This document shows positions 11,594-26,740 of a stretch of DNA of 64,000 nucleotides, one piece after another (positions within the stretch are counted from its first letter, which is position 1; each line of letters opens with the position of its first letter). A program made the position numbers and the translations under genes. The notes beneath the pieces are model-generated. The model was given only the letters and a program-made list of their open reading frames with translations. It did no database searches and was not told where the DNA came from. The stretch comes from Cytospora piceicola (Eukaryota; Ascomycota; Sordariomycetes; Diaporthales; Cytosporaceae): positions 1,054,001-1,118,000 of the forward strand of contig JALQBC010000002.1 of NCBI GenBank assembly GCA_023375675.1, given 5' to 3'.

Positions 11594-11800
11594 TTTTATA
11601 TTACTAAATAGACCGGAATATACTTCTTAGTCGGTACTTTAGAAATATAGAAATAAAGATACTTAATAGAGGTGCTTAATAAAGGTACTTAATAATTTTA
11701 TATTATTAAATAGACCGGAATATACTTCTTAATCGAAGCTTTAAAAATATAGAAATAAAAATACTTAAAAGAAGTACCTAATAAAGGTGTTTAATAATTT
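11594..11800 (+). repeat. 102-bp tandem duplication
   Basis: Two adjacent copies are marked by TAGACCGGAATATACTTCTTA at about 11609 and 11711. They differ mainly by transitions. The period is a multiple of three. Confidence 0.75.
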
Positions 11801-11892
11801 ATTATTAAAGCTTTTATATAGAAAGATCTGAATTTAGCTACTAAAGTCTTTTATATCGAGTTCTTACTATTTTTAAGCTACTTTATTATACC

Positions 11893-12030
11893 CTCGAAAG
11901 GCATAATATATACCTTCGAAAGATATAACTATATACCTCGAAAGATATAACTATATACTTCGAAAGATATAACTATACACCTCGAAAGATATAACTATAT
12001 ACCTCGAAAGATATAATTATATACCTTCGA
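11893..12030 (+). repeat. 22-bp tandem repeat, about six to seven copies
   Basis: The unit CGAAAGATATAACTATATACCT recurs at about 11895, 11917, 11939, 11961, 11983 and 12004. The period is not a multiple of three, so it is unlikely to be a former coding repeat. Confidence 0.85.
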
Positions 12031-14387
12031 TAAACACGACTATAGATTCGGAAGACCGAAAAAAGCTATCGTTATCGAGAAATATCCTCGTATAAAAGAC
12101 AGCTAAAAAAATATTTTCGTTAACTTAAAATACCTTCGGCTACCTTACCGATTAACGAAAGATCTTAAATAAGTTAAACCGTAGCCGCCTAATAGTCTTT
12201 TTCGTAATATAAGAGTTTAAACTATTATAAGACAACCTACTAATAGACTAGCTAATACGTTTTATAGATATAATAATCGAAGATCTCCGCTTCTGTATAA
12301 AAGAAGTTAAGTATTAAACGAAAAAGGGTATCGTCGTAGCTTATATTATATCCGAGCTTTAAGAATAAAACCGGCCCGACGTAATATAATATATATAGCC
12401 CTTATTTAAGTCGAAAAGCCTGTTCGATATAACTATTCCGGAGTTTCGTTAGCAGATCGTTAACCGACGTATCCCTTTAAATAAAAACTAAAAAGTATAA
12501 TAACGCGGACCTTTTATTACTTATTTGTTAATCGCTAACGCCTTAGCTAACGACTTACGATATAACGCTAAAACGTACTATATACTATTACCCGAGGTTT
12601 TTAATATAATTATAATAAACTATTAAAGCTTATATACTTATATAAAGCGTAAAAAGATATAGTCGGCTTCGAGTAAGTTATTTCGGAAGGATTTAATTAA
12701 GTTAATTATATAAGATATAAAAGTAAAGTATTCGACTCTTCCGAAAATTATAAATAAATATATTTAAGCCTATATACTAGTAATACCTTCGAAGAGTAGC
12801 CGACTACTAGTAAATATCCTTATAGTTATCTTATTAAAATATAAGCTTTTATAGCTCGAAGACCGTTTAAGGAAGGTAGCTAAGTATATAATCGACGAAA
12901 AGAAAGACTAGCTATAAAAACGAAATAACGTATTTATAGTTATTCTATTAAATAAAAAGCGCCCTTTTTCGAATAAAGTAGGAATATACGTTATTATTAA
13001 CTTTTATATAAACTAGCTATAAAGCGATATCCTTATAACTGTTTTTTTAAAGCAGAAGCTATTTTATAGTATAGGCTCTTCGGATAAAGGTGTATACGTT
13101 ATTTCCGATTCGGATAAAAACCGACTATAATAAGTCGCTTTAACGGCTATTCCGTTTAAATAAACGTTTCTCCGAAAAAGTACTATTATATAATTATAAT
13201 AAAAGTTAAATAAGTAGCTAAGTAGTATAAGTATACCCGCTATAACTATCGTCCCGATCGGCTCGGATAAAAAGCTAAAACTAAACGTCTTTATTAAATA
13301 GCTAGAAATAGGTATACCTGTTAAAAGCCTTATCTTTATCGGCTTAAATAAAAAGTTTTTAAATAATATTGTAAAAAACGTTCTTTATATAAAAAGGCGT
13401 ACGCTTTTTACGTATTAAAAGACTAGTATCGAACTACCGTAGCCGAAAGAAGAGCTAAAAAAAATATCTTCTTTTAAACGCCGACTTAACTTTAAAAAGA
13501 GCTCGATAAAAAGGGTATCTTATATCTAATCGACAGAAAGAAAAGTAAAGAAAAAGCAAGGCTAGTATCGCGGCTTTTCTTAAATAATAAAAGCGTTTTT
13601 CCCGGTATAGCGATATATAATAAAGTCTTATTTATTTTAAAGGATAACCTTAAACGAAGGTATTAAGATATAACGATATAAACGCGACGTAAGTACTAGG
13701 TCTTATACGTTAGTCTTTCTTATAATAATAAAAAGCCTTTTATTAAGCTTACTATTTAAAGGATTATTTAAAAAATAAAAGAATTAGTATAAAGACGAGG
13801 CCGACGGGATAATAACTAAAATAAATAAAAGGCTAAAAGCGATTTTTTAAAACTAGTATTTATTTTACTTTTATTTAGCAGATTAAGAAAGACGGAAAGG
13901 AATACGTTAATTATTCGGGAAAAGTAGGTATTAAAATAAGAATAATTATCTACTTTTATTTTAACGTTTACTAATATATAATATAAAGATTCCGGCTAGT
14001 TATTTTATCGTAATATACGTATAAGAATTTCCGGTAGTATTTTAACAGACTAAAAATAAAAAAGCGTAACGAAAAAGAAATATAGCTCTTCCCTTAAGGC
14101 TATATTAGGTTAAAAACGAGATTTCTTAGGTTTTTTCGACTTAATTAAATCGATTTAACCTAGTTTTAAAAGATTAAAGTTAAAGCTTAAAAAATAAGTA
14201 TAGTTAAGCTAAAAGCGATTATTTAGCCGTAGCTAATAAACCGTCTTATATATACCGCTATCTTTAAGCGTTAGATTAAGTATAAAGCTATTGCTACCGC
14301 GTTATAAAGTATTTTAATATCTTATTCGTTATACTAAATATTATCGTAATCGGCTAAAAAGGCTTATAGTCAGAAAGTATTATAAAG
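12031..14387. other. RIP-degraded AT-rich DNA, no gene
   Basis: No readable frame. The segment near 14040-14170 has an inverted partner near 39480-39600, described separately. Confidence 0.65.
14040..14170 (+). repeat. Dispersed inverted repeat, left copy
   Basis: AGGCTATATTAGGTTAAAA through AAATCGATTTA pairs with the reverse complement of 39480-39600, with many transition differences. The TAGTATTTTAA upstream is shared too. These are probably two oppositely oriented RIPed copies of one transposon segment. Confidence 0.5.
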
Positions 14388-14760
14388 GGTGTTACTAAAG
14401 GCGTTACTAAAGGCGTTACAGAAGGCGTTATAAAAAAGCAACGCGGTCGAAAGTAACACGGTTAAAGGTATCGTAGTCGAAAGTATCGTAGTTAAAAAAT
14501 AATAGTCGGTAAAAGAAAGAAGATATTATAGTCGAAGGTACTATAGTCGAAGGTAATATAGTTAAAAGTATTATAGTTAAAGGTATCGCGGTTAAAAGTA
14601 TCGCGGTTAAAGGTATTATAGTTAAAAGTATCGCGGTCGAAAGATAATAGTCGGTAAAAGAAAATATCGCGGTCGAAAGTATTATAGTTAAAGGTTAAAA
14701 ATAATTAGAAAGGTATCGTAGTAAAAGGTATAATAATCGGAGGTTAAAAATATAGCGGTC
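14388..14760 (+). repeat. 12-bp then 15-bp tandem repeats
   Basis: GTTACTAAAGGC repeats every 12 bp at 14391, 14403, 14415 and 14427. It is followed by degenerate 15-bp units of the type GTATCGCGGTTAAAA to about 14700. Both periods are multiples of three, suggesting a former repetitive coding sequence. Confidence 0.75.
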
Positions 14761-17700
14761 GGTAAAGTAAAAGGTTATATAAGGGTTATAGTTTATTTTA
14801 AGTTATAGTTAAAGTAGATTAGCTAGACTACTTTATAATAAAGAGTAAAAAGTATAGTAAATACTAAAAGGTAAAGTAATAAGAATACTTATTTAACTCT
14901 TTAGTTTAGTCTAAAAACCCTATAGTTATCTAAAGCTTTTTAAATATAGCCTTATCGCCTGATATAATTATATAATTACTTTTTAAATATAATAATATTA
15001 AGCCCCCGGTTACCTTTTTAATCGTTATCTAACTTTAAACTAATATATCTTAATATACTAACTACGTTCCTTATAGTATTTCAGACCTTTTATAACCTAG
15101 CCTTTATCTCCGAAACCGCTTTATTAATAACCTTTATATCCCGCTCTGCTTAAAAGCTTTATAACTTAGCGTTTATTAAGCTTTTTAAAATAAAATTAAT
15201 AACCTTTATTAAATAACGCTCCTATTTTATTACTTCGATATTATATACCTCGATATATTCTTTATTCCGTTTAAAGATATAAATCCTTTCGTCTAACTAC
15301 TTATTTTTAGCTTCGATACTACGTTCCTTTTTAGAAAGCCGACCTTTATAGTTAGCGATATTACGCTCTCTTTCGGCGATATAAGATTCGAGATCTTAAA
15401 GGCGCCGCTCTTTATCCGTAAGGTAAAAAGTAAAGTCGTTAAAACGTTACGCCTCGATATTAAACGGTATAATAGTATTTTTTATAAAGCTAAAAAACTT
15501 AAAGTAGCCGTTTTAAATAATCTAGATAAATTAAATAAGAATATTAAAAGTATTATCTAAGTTCCGGTATAAATAATCGCGAAAAGCTTAAGCCTTACTC
15601 GCTATACTATTAACGTCTTATCGGCTTAAAGCTAATATTTAAGCTAGTCGGATTTACTTAGCTTAAGGTTTTATATAAAGGCTTTAATAAAGTAACAGTA
15701 TTATTTTCCTTAATAAAATATTAGTATAAAATAAATACTCGATAAATTAATACTAGGTAATTTATATAATTATAAAAGTAAGGCGGTTTTAATAGAACTA
15801 AACGTAGTAAATATCTATAAAGTTAAACTATAAACGTAATAGTAATAGTAAATAAACGATTAAATCGTATTATCTTAACTCTAAATAGTAAACTACTCCT
15901 GTTCGGACTTTATATAAACCGATTATAAAAAGTTATACTAAGCTAATTTAATTTTAAAAAGATAAAAAGGGCTTATATTATTTAAATCTGTTAGCCTTAT
16001 ACGTATAGTCCTTCGCCTATAATATATAATAATATTATCTTTTTTATTCGGTCTATATACAGACCGATTATAAAAGGTACCTAAGTATCTTTTAAGTAGT
16101 ATATATAATAGGGTAGATAGGGTACAGTATATAGGACAGGGTAATTAGATAACAGGCCGCCTACTTTATAATACCTTTAACTTATAAATAAACGTTAGTT
16201 TTATTTTAAAATAGTATTATTCGATAGCTTTAAATAAAAAAAATTAGATAATTTATTTTAAAATATATAAAATATCTGTTTTTATAAAGAACGTAGTAAT
16301 AACCTAGTAATAAACTTAAGCTTTCCGGAAAGTAATAAATCTAATAACCCCGTTTAATACCTTCGAATATAGTAAGCGCGCCGGTTTACTATTAAGTTAT
16401 ATATATAATAAAAGAGTTTAAAAATAAAGCTTATTACTATTAAGGTAATATAGCTATTACTATAAGACTTTTTATTATTGTAGTATAAATATTAATCTCC
16501 CGGTCTTTAATAGCTATATCGTTATAATATTTTTAAGTAGTAGGCTAAACCGGTTTTATACTTATAACTAACTTATATTATTATCGCGCTTTTATAATAG
16601 TATCCTCTTATATTAAAAACGTAAACGAGTTACCTTTTTACGCTAAGGCGTTAAGTACTCGGGATATCGTATAAAGCGCTAATAAAATAGTTATCGTATC
16701 TATCGCCGAAATACCTACGTTTACTCTTTTATAATAGGAGAAAGGTAACGTTTTTACTTTAAACTACGACTAAGACGTTTTATACTATTATTACTAGCGT
16801 TTATATTAGCCTCGGCTTTAGTAAAAGTATAAGCCTTATCCTTTTTAGCTTTTAAGAAAGTAAAAGCTTTATCCGATATAATACTTACTAGTTCGAAACT
16901 TTAGTTCTTATTAACGTTTATACTTTAAAAGTTAAAATTACCCCTTTAAAGAACAACGATTAACTAAAAGTTAAAAGGCTAATACTCTTTTAGCCGTTAA
17001 ACTTCTTTAACTTCCCGGATAACTTTATTATTACGAAATATATCTTAGTTTTAAATACTCTAAATATCTCCGTCTTTACCTTCCTTATCTATTATAAGAA
17101 CGGTAGAAGGAGAAGGCGTAGGAGTTTCGGGCTAGTTATCTTTATCTTTACCTTTCTTATTATCTGCTATAAAAGCGATAAGAACTACTATAAGAACGGT
17201 AAAAAGAGCAGACGCGGAAAGTACTTACTAAATAGTAACCTACTTCGGCTACGGTATACTAAAAAGGATAGTAAGCTACCGATAATATCGAGCCTCCCTT
17301 TAATACATATAGTTAGTATAGATATTACTAGTATAGGATTTAATCTATAAACTATTTACTTACCTTAAATTAGTATAGTAGTTAACGAAAGGACTATTAC
17401 CTTTTATATACCGTCGGTAAAAACCGAAGGCGTAAATACCTATAATCTATATAAGTAAAGTAACGAGGTTTTCGACTTAATAATTACTTCGTTTATTACC
17501 TATACTTTATAAACGAAAGCAGGCGTTTTATTATAAATTACGAATAACTGTGTTTATAGTAAATAAGTCGAGTTTCGATATTATTAGTAAGGAAGGGTAA
17601 AAGAAAAAGATATAACTATAACGGTAATAATTATAATAATACTTATTAATTACCCGACTTTATAATTCGTTAAGCGGCGGTTACCCGGAAATTATATTAC

Positions 17701-20700
17701 TAACTTTAGGTATATTCCTTTAACTATATCTTAAGTAAACCTTAAAAAGACCGGGGCTTTTAATATTATATTAGTATCGTAACGTCGGAAGGTAAAATAG
17801 GTAGACTTACGGTTTAGAAATATATTAAGCGTTACCCCTTAAGCCTACGTAGTATTAGTATTAAAGGTAAAGGAAGTTATAATAAATAAATAATTAATCT
17901 ATAAACTCTTAGCTAATAGATATCAGAAATAATTAAATATACTTACTATAAAAAGAGTAAATAAGTATACCTAATACTATTATAAAGTATTAGGTTAGTT
18001 AGTGTTTTTATTAAAACTAGTTAAAACTAAGGGTATAGGTATAGTAAGTATTAAGTAAACCGGTCGCGTAATTAGTATAGCGTATTAACGTAATAGTTAC
18101 TTAAATAATAATAAACATTTTATAGTAGATATCTAATATAGTATTAATATACTATCTTCCTTTATCGAGTCGGTTACTCCTTATTATAAAAACTGTCTGA
18201 TTTTAATTAATTTTTATCTAAAATATTTCGTATAGTTATACTTTCTAAATTAAATATTATAAATATCGTAATCGAAAGTAAGTTAGTAATAACAGAATCT
18301 GTTTATTAGTCGTTACTAACTTAGCCTTTACTAATAGTTAGTTAACCTTATACCTTACCTTTTACCCTTCCCCCGGACCGCCTTTATATATATTATAATA
18401 GCCGTTTCCCTATTACTTTTATTATAACCGACCGATATAGGTTATAAAATATAAGAATAACTTTAAACTTTTCTTTACTTATCTATTATTATATCCCCCT
18501 TCCCCTGTTCTTTATATAACTTTTTCTTAATCGTTAATATCTTATAAAATATTAAAGGATAGTAACTAAAAAAGACTAAAATCGTTTAAAAGTAATACTT
18601 AGTCTTAGCTATAGTTACCGCTTTTATTAATAAAGGTATTTAAGTATAAGGTAATATTACTTAGTAAAAAGTCGATTAGTGTTTATAATACGGGGGAACT
18701 TATTAGTTCTTTAACTTAACTTTAAAAAAGATCGTAGCTTTTATAAAAGATAGTCTTTTAAATATCGGCTATTATAAGCAGGCTTTCTATCGTTTTAGTT
18801 ATTATAGCGATATTATCGGTTATTATAATAACTCTTTTAGATATTATAGTAAGCTTATTCGATATCTGTTTTAAGTTTTTTTTAAAAACGTTATTATAGG
18901 TCGGATAGGCTAAGCCTGTTTATAGCTATAAGTTGTTATAAACGTTACTATCTTTACCGATATCCTTACTATAAGTAATATTACCGTTAAACTAGTTAAT
19001 ATAATCGGTTTCGAAGGTATTAGTCTTCGTAAAACTTTATTTAAAGGTTTTTAGTTTAATATATTTATAACTTAGTATACCTATATCTATCGGAAACGCT
19101 TATAACGTATTCGGGCCGTTATCCGTTACGACGTATAAACTATCGGTAGTTTTAAGTTAGCTATTACTATTACGTATAGCTAAGTTACTAACTATAAATT
19201 TTAAAATTCTTTTTATCTGTTTATTTAAAAGGCAGAAGCTAAGTAGAATAGAAAAAGGGAAACTATTTAAAAAAAAGGTTTTCGGCTTTAAGCTTAACGA
19301 TAGCCGAAGGTTTATAAGTCTTAGTTAATAAGTTTAACGCCTATTTATTACCTAAATAAATAATAACCTTTTATAATTTAAATTATCTAAGATTATAATA
19401 AGCGGCTAAGATTAGCTATATATAACGTTTAAAGAAACGAGTATCGCGTTTAAATTATAAGTAATAGGTAGAGCGAGTTAAAACTAAGAAAAATAAAGTA
19501 AAGAATACTTTCCGAAATAGCTATACTTATATTCTTATCTTAGCCTTTTATTAATAATTCTGTATAGTTATCGCTATACTTATTAAAATTACTAAAAGCT
19601 TCGAAAGTAGTATTACTTATAGTAAATATACGGAATATATATATATCCGTACACTTAAATAGCCTATACCGAGTTTAAAAAGGATTAACGCTACAGGTAC
19701 TATACCTAATATCTATAGTATAAGTATCGGGTGTTTAAGTACTTAAGTTAAATATATATATAGTATTTATACCTAATATTAGTTTAATTATCTGTTTTCT
19801 CTCCTGTTCTAACTAATTAAACCTGCTACTATTATACTATACCTCGAGATATTTATAGTATATAATTCTAAGTAAATTTTATAAAAGTAGCGGCTTATAG
19901 CGTATATAAAGAGAAGAGGAGGTATAGTTAAGTGTTTTAAGCTTTAAACCCGACAGAAGGATAATATATCGCTAACTAATATATATTAAACTAAAAAAGA
20001 AACCCCGATAAGCAACGGTTTCTGCTTTAAAACGATATTTAAAAGTACCGAGATCGGAAAGAGCACTTACTAGCCTGTTATATTATAAAAATAACCCGTT
20101 CGATAGGCGCTATTTATAGTCGATAAGAATAAAGCTAAAGGGAGTAGTGCTTTTTACTATATAACGTTTAAATCTAAAGTAAGATAGTCGAAGATTATTA
20201 AAAAACAGCCTATTTATAAAAAGTATATAAAGATAATTAACGATAAAAAATTATAATAAAAGTATATAAGTATAATATATATAAGGTTTTAAGTACTACT
20301 TAATAGCTTTATATATATAAAGCTATTTATACTTACTAAAAGTACTACTACAGCTTTAATAAGACTAGTAATAAGTTAAATATAGTATTTATATAGCTGC
20401 TTCTAACCGTATTTATTACTTAACGGTAGCTATTCTTAAGGTATTACGTTTCTATTACGTCGTTATAGTAGCTTTAACCGCTACCTTTACGCCTAATGCT
20501 TTTATACTTAACGTTATCGGAAGCCTCGCTATTATTACTATCGTCGCTAAGTATTATTATATTAAAGCGCTTTATTTTATTAACTACCTTATTTATCGTC
20601 TTCTTAACCTAGTTTATATCTTTAATAATTTTAAAAAAAACGTCGAGCTAATTAAAAGCGGTTTACCGAGTATTTATAACGTATATCTTTATTATAAACG

Positions 20701-23700
20701 TTTACTCGTTAATATCAGTTATACTTTAAAAAAAAACTTATATAGCCTTTTTAATATCTTAGCTTCTTTTATCGTCTATTAAGATAACGGTAACGTCGAG
20801 ATACTTAATATCGATAACCTCGATAAAGTCTACTAGTAACTTTTAAGCCTATAACAGGTTCTTTTAAATAAAAGATATTAGGCTTTTAAAGTCCCTTTTA
20901 CGCTTATAAAGCTTCGAAGGCCGTATAAAGCTACGTATAGTTATTTTCTCTAATATATTAAAAACGAAGTAGCTATAAATAAGGTCCGGCGTAAAGTCGA
21001 TAAAAGGTACGTTTACTACGTCCGATATACGTTAAAAAACGTATACGTCTATCCGTTAACCTAAAGGAAGAGTCGATATACTATTAAAGTCGCCTAATAG
21101 CGAAAAGCTAAAGTCGTTAAAAAGGTTTAAAGCGGACGACTTAAAAGCGTTAAATATAGTTATTACTTAACAGGTAAGTAAAATAGCAGCGGTGTTAGTA
21201 ATATTAAACGTACTACCTTATTATAAAGGATAAAAAAAAAAGTAAGAAAGGTTATTTTTAAAAGCTTAAGCGGTCGCTATAAAAAAGGCTGCTAGCTATA
21301 GTCGCTTAATAATCTCGTAGATAATACTCTCGAGAATTTATACTTTTATAGCCTTTTCGTTAACCTATAAGCCGTACTAGTTTTAAGTAAGTAAACGTAT
21401 AGGCTTAAGGTTTAGGTTTAAAGCTTTTCCTACCTTTTTATACGCCGTTTTAAAAAGCTCCTACGATATCTCTATATCGTATATAGCGGCGTATAGTAGT
21501 AGCTCTTTTTTAGTCTATTTCTATAAGTCGGTGTCGGGCTTTAAAAGCAGACGGTTCTTATAGTATAATACTATATCGGAAGTACTTTAGTAGTTAATAT
21601 AGGTTCTAGTTAAAGATTCGATATAGCTTTACCGGGAGAATATCTTAAAAGGTATATATTAAAACGAGTATAAGTACTAAAAAAAGCAATAAAGTATAGT
21701 TAAATTTAATAAAGCTTATATTAATAAACGGTTTTTAATAGCTATAGTAGCTAAGATTCTAACTTTATACGCTTACTTAGTTTTTAAATAATATATATTT
21801 AATCTTTAACTAAAAATAAAAAAGTAAGAATATATAAAGTTAGAAATAAAGTATAGCAGAATATAAACTAAAAAGCCTTAATAATAATAAAGTCTAGTTA
21901 TAAAATAATACTAATATACTAAAAACTAGCAGGAAGATAAAATAAAAGTAAAAGATAAAGTACTAAACCTGTTAATATAAATAGTTATAGTTTTAGTATA
22001 TATATTTTACGTTTCCGATAAGTCGGATATAAAATATTTCGGGTATATTAAAATTTAACTATACTATAAGTCTAAATAAGATAAGAGATAATTAGTCTAT
22101 ATTTAAAGATATAAAGTTACTAAAGGCTTAATTAATCTTACTACTTAACGACCTTCTGTATTTAATATATTATCGCTTTACTAAATAGTCTACGTACCTC
22201 GGTTATATAATAGAAGCAGCTAGTTTATTACTAATTTAACTTAAGAGTAATACCTCGACTATAGTAATAATAGTTATTACTTATAGGCTTTAAACGAAAG
22301 CAATACTATCGTTGTCTTTAGCGTTTATAATAGCCTTAATATAAAGAGGATAAGTGTTCTTATAATAGAAACTATAACGTATACCGTAATATTAATATCT
22401 TTTATTTAAGTCGATCCGATGTTATTAATACCTTCGTCGTGTTAACGGTAGAGATAATACCGGGACTACGATAAGTAGTACGGCCTATAGCTTTAACGGA
22501 ATATACTTTCGAGCCGGTAGTCTTATTAACAGTAGTTTTCTTAAGATTATTACTTACCTTATTCTTTTCTAAAAGAGTAACGGCGTATATAAGGTCTTTT
22601 TAGGCCTTAAGTGTTATCCTTCTAGCTATAGCCCTTTTACTACCTAAGGTATAGGTTCCTTAGCCTTAAATCGACGCTATCTAATATATCTTCTACCTTA
22701 TACTTTTTACCGGGCTAGTTATTCTCGGCCTTAACTTTATCGATATTATCCTTAAGCTTACGACTAAACTTACTTCTTTATAAGGCGGTAGTTTTCTCGG
22801 TAGTAGCCGGGACTAGCCTTTTTTTTATTACTTACCTTATATTTCTTTAAGAAAATAACCGTATATATAAATCTTATACCGCCGTAATAGAAAGATATCT
22901 TCTACTTTGTACTTCTTATCGGATAGTCGCTCGATATTTATTCTTATCTTTCGCCTTATAATTAAGCCTATTATAAACAGTCTTAGCTTATTCGCTATAC
23001 GTTAACGTTTAAGTCTTAGAATTATTAATATAAAAGAAAATACGTATAAGTTAAGGTTTAATACTATTATTATAAACCTAAAGTCGCTTTTTATTTACCT
23101 AGCCGCGGTAATAGTATAGCTAAAACGTTAGACAGAAGGCTTATTAGTATAGTCTACCGCCTTACGCTTACGACTACTACTAGTTATAAAAATAACGTTA
23201 CTTTTAGCAGATTTAAGAGTTTTTATAAGGGTCGATATACGCGAAGCAGAAAGCGAAAAACAGCTACGCTTTTTAATAGTAATAAAAATAAACGCGCTGT
23301 CCTTTTTAATAAAACTTAAGCCGATAGTATTTACTCGGTTATCTTCTTATATAATTTTATTTATAGTATAACTTTATTAAAGTTATCGGTAGTACCGTTT
23401 TATTCTTTCTTATCGGAGCTATTATTTATATAGTTTACAGTATTAGTATCGTTAGTTTTAGCCTCGGCTTTAAAGGTCTCGTATATAATAGTAAAACTAA
23501 AGTTAAAAGGTTTTTTATTATCGACGTTATTACTGCTAAATATATTAGTTTTAATTTAAAGGATTAAAACGTCGTTAATAAAGTTATCCTTATATAGCTA
23601 GTATTTATTTAAACTAGTTATATACGCTTTAAAAGTACTATTAAATATATATTAAAGGAAAAGAGGAATTAAATACGATAGTCGGTTTTATATTTTTTCG

Positions 23701-23789
23701 ACGAAAGGTATATTTTAACTTTTTATTATATTATATAAAAAAGTTCGGGGGAAGAGGTATATAATCTTTCGAAGGCTAAAAAGGCTAAG
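14761..23789. other. RIP-degraded AT-rich DNA, no gene
   Basis: Nine kilobases of TpA-rich sequence without a credible frame. Isolated fragments of the ACCGATTATAAAAGG type (about 15910 and 16065) resemble the satellite at 49600-50720. No other feature could be supported. Confidence 0.65.
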
Positions 23790-24110
23790 TTTACGAAATC
23801 TCCGGCAAACCGAGCTAAGTATTAAGCTTAGGTAATAAAGGCAGCCGGCAGACTAAGTTTATAGTATCTCCGGCAGACCGAGCCGGGTATTAGGCCTAAG
23901 TAATAAAAACAGCCAGGTAAGCTAGATCTACGGTATCTTTAGCAGACGATGCTTTCTTTAAGCCGGGTGTTAGGCCTAGGTAATAAAGGCAGCCGGGCAG
24001 GCTAGGTCTACGGCATCTCCGGTAAATCGAGCCGAATATTAAGCCCGGGTAATAAGCCCGGGTAATAAGGTAGCTAGACGAGGCAGCTACGAGCGGCAAG
24101 CTCGGGTTTT
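23790..24110 (+). repeat. Degenerate tandem repeat of about 69 bp, four copies
   Basis: GGTAATAAAGGCAGCCGG and CTCCGGCAGACCGAGCCGGG recur about every 69 bp, one copy carrying a short insertion (about 23950). The array is more GC-rich and less RIPed than its surroundings. The period suggests a 23-residue former coding repeat. A 72-codon open frame on the minus strand inside it is probably chance. Confidence 0.7.
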
Positions 24111-26635
24111 CCAATATTAGCTATAATAGCTAGCTTAATATAGATTTATAATAATTATAGGTTAAAGAAGCTATAGTCCCTATCCCGGGCAATAGCCCGA
24201 TATATACGTAAGATATAAAAAGTAGCCTTACCCGATTATAAGAATTATCCTATAATATTATTAATACTATTAAATTAAGTAAGGTTTTAAAAAGTAAAGT
24301 ATAACTACCTCGAGGCTTCTATTTAATATAATAATAAAAGCTTTTAAAACGAGTTTAATATCTTTAAGGCGCTATACTTATTCTGTTAAACACTTTTAAC
24401 CGTAACGTTAGCGTTAGCGTTTTCTATTATAAATAATTAATATTAAGACGGTTTAAAAGGAGTAAGCGAAGTTTAAAGGAAGACGATTACCTTAAGGCTT
24501 CTGTTTAGTATCGTAATTAACGTTTTTAATATAAGTTAAATATTTCGAAGAATAAAATCTCTATACTTATTCCTTATACCCCTAAGACGATAGTTATATT
24601 ATAGATAATCGATTTAACGGTTTAAAGAAAGAATTAAAGAATAAATATAATTAGAAAAGGAAAAATAAATATAAAGAGTAGGCTAAGCCTTTTAAAGTTT
24701 ATATTACTCTTTTTAAGGCTGTTCCTTCTTATATTAATATTATAATATATACAGATAATAAGGAAGGGACGTTATTAGGCAGGTAGGCCTACCTATAATA
24801 GCCTTTAGCCTATATACCGCTTTTAGTCCGACCTAGTTAAACTATTACCGGATATAGCGTTTATAGTATTTTATACAGATAATAGTTAATTTATAGTAGA
24901 CGAACTGCTTTATATAATTCTTTTAACTTAAAGCTTTCGAATAATACTATTACGCGACGAAACTAAGATATATTCGTAAATTAAAAGTATAGTAAAGTAA
25001 GCTATCTAACACGCCTATTACCTATAGTCGTAATACTTACCGGGTATATTACACGGGGCTAGCCTTATACGTATACAGTACGTATACTAATTAAAGCTAT
25101 CGAAGCCTCCTTTAATCGGTCCGGCCGAAGTCCGGCCGAATAAAAGGCAGGAAGTTTTAAAGCCTCCGGCCTTAGTCGTAGTATAGTACTATTTATAATC
25201 CTATACTACTTATAATAAATTTAGGTATAAAAAACCTCTATAAGGCATTATTTAAATATATACCTTTACGTTACAGAACCTTCGCCCTTTTACCTATATT
25301 AGCCTACTTATTCGTTCTTACCTTATAGGCCGCCTCGAGCGCCTACCTTAGCTATAATACGTACTTCTACCTCGTCTATACTTAGTTTATATACCTATCT
25401 AACGTATTATACTATTTAGCGATAGAATTTAATATATAAGGCGCCTGTTTTATAGGTATATCGAAATAAATCGCTATTTCCGTCGTTAACGAATATCCTT
25501 AAACTAGACTTAAACCGGACTAAACTAAAAAACTAACTACTAACTACTAACTCGATAAGCTAATAAAACCGAGAAATAAACTAAGAACTTTACCTCGAGC
25601 CTCGACCCCTTCTTTACCGAACCTCGAACTTAAAATAAGAACCTCGAATAAAAACCCCCGAACCGAAAAGAATAAATTAAGATTTATAATATTAAAAATA
25701 AAGGTTTTTTATAATTTACCCTTCGATTAAAAGTAAGGGTTTTTTATAATATACCCTTTAGCGTTAATATACCGTTACCTAAATAATACTATAACTAAGC
25801 CTTTAGGCCTAAAGATTTAAAGCTTCTTTAAAACAGTATAATACTTACGCTTATACTTAAAGTTACGCTTCTCTTCTTATTATTTTTATCTCTTTTACCG
25901 ATATACCTTTTATAAAGTATATATTATTTTATATATATACCGTACTTAGTACGATATTAGTTTAGTTAGCTGTATATAACTATTAACGTTTTATAATAAT
26001 CGTAATAAGTAATTAAGATCGGCTATAGTAAGCGATAAACGTCTCTCTTATAAAAGTATAGTATAACGTCTTTAATTATATAACGCTTTATATTAACTTT
26101 AACCGTATTATTTAACAACTTCGATTTAGATATTGTTTTAATCGCTTTCTCGATTCTTATAAGTTTTATAAACGTAACAACGACCTTTATTTTAAATAAT
26201 AGATTTATAAACCTATCTACTAACACCTTATATAGTTTCTTATTTAAAAATAAGCCTCCTGCCTATTATAATTTAATCTTTATTAGATATATCCTGTATA
26301 ACAGCGCTATACTACTTATATATATATAAGCGTATAGGCGGTTAGTTAATCAGGTTAGCAGTTAAATTTATAATACCTTTAACCTATAAGGATAAATCGT
26401 ATAAAGTACGCGATTTTAGTATTATATAGTATAAGATAAAGTAACTTAAATAAATAAGGTTAATTACTATAAAGTAGCCGTTATTTTTACCTAATCTAAG
26501 TAAGATATATAATTCCCGGCAGTATTTCGAACCGATAACCTTAATATTAACTTAAAGTTCGTTTACTAAGTCTTAGCTAGTCCGGCGTAAACCGATTATA
26601 AAAGGCAATAAGCAGCCGATAAAGAAGGTCTTTAA
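24111..26635. other. RIP-degraded AT-rich DNA, no gene
   Basis: No readable frame. A small GC-rich patch with two copies of GTCCGGCCGAA lies near 25120. The open frame near 26023-26226 looks like a chance AT-rich frame. Confidence 0.6.
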
Positions 26636-26740
26636 CCTTAACTATAACCTTAGCTTTAGCCTTAACCTTAAATTAACCTTAACTTAACCTTAACCTTAAC
26701 CTTAACCTTAACTTTAACTTTAACTTTAACTTTAACCACT
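26636..26740 (+). repeat. AACCTT hexamer tandem repeat decaying to AACTTT
   Basis: Roughly 15 hexamers of AACCTT, drifting to AACTTT at the right side. It resembles but does not match the fungal telomere repeat (CCCTAA). Confidence 0.8.

Noticed and set aside
26023..26226. 67-codon minus-strand frame inside the AT-rich block
   Set aside because: Lys/Ile-rich composition typical of chance AT-rich translation, no conserved motif.
26636..26740. Interstitial telomere repeat
   Set aside because: The unit is AACCTT, not CCCTAA, and no TTAGGG run is present.
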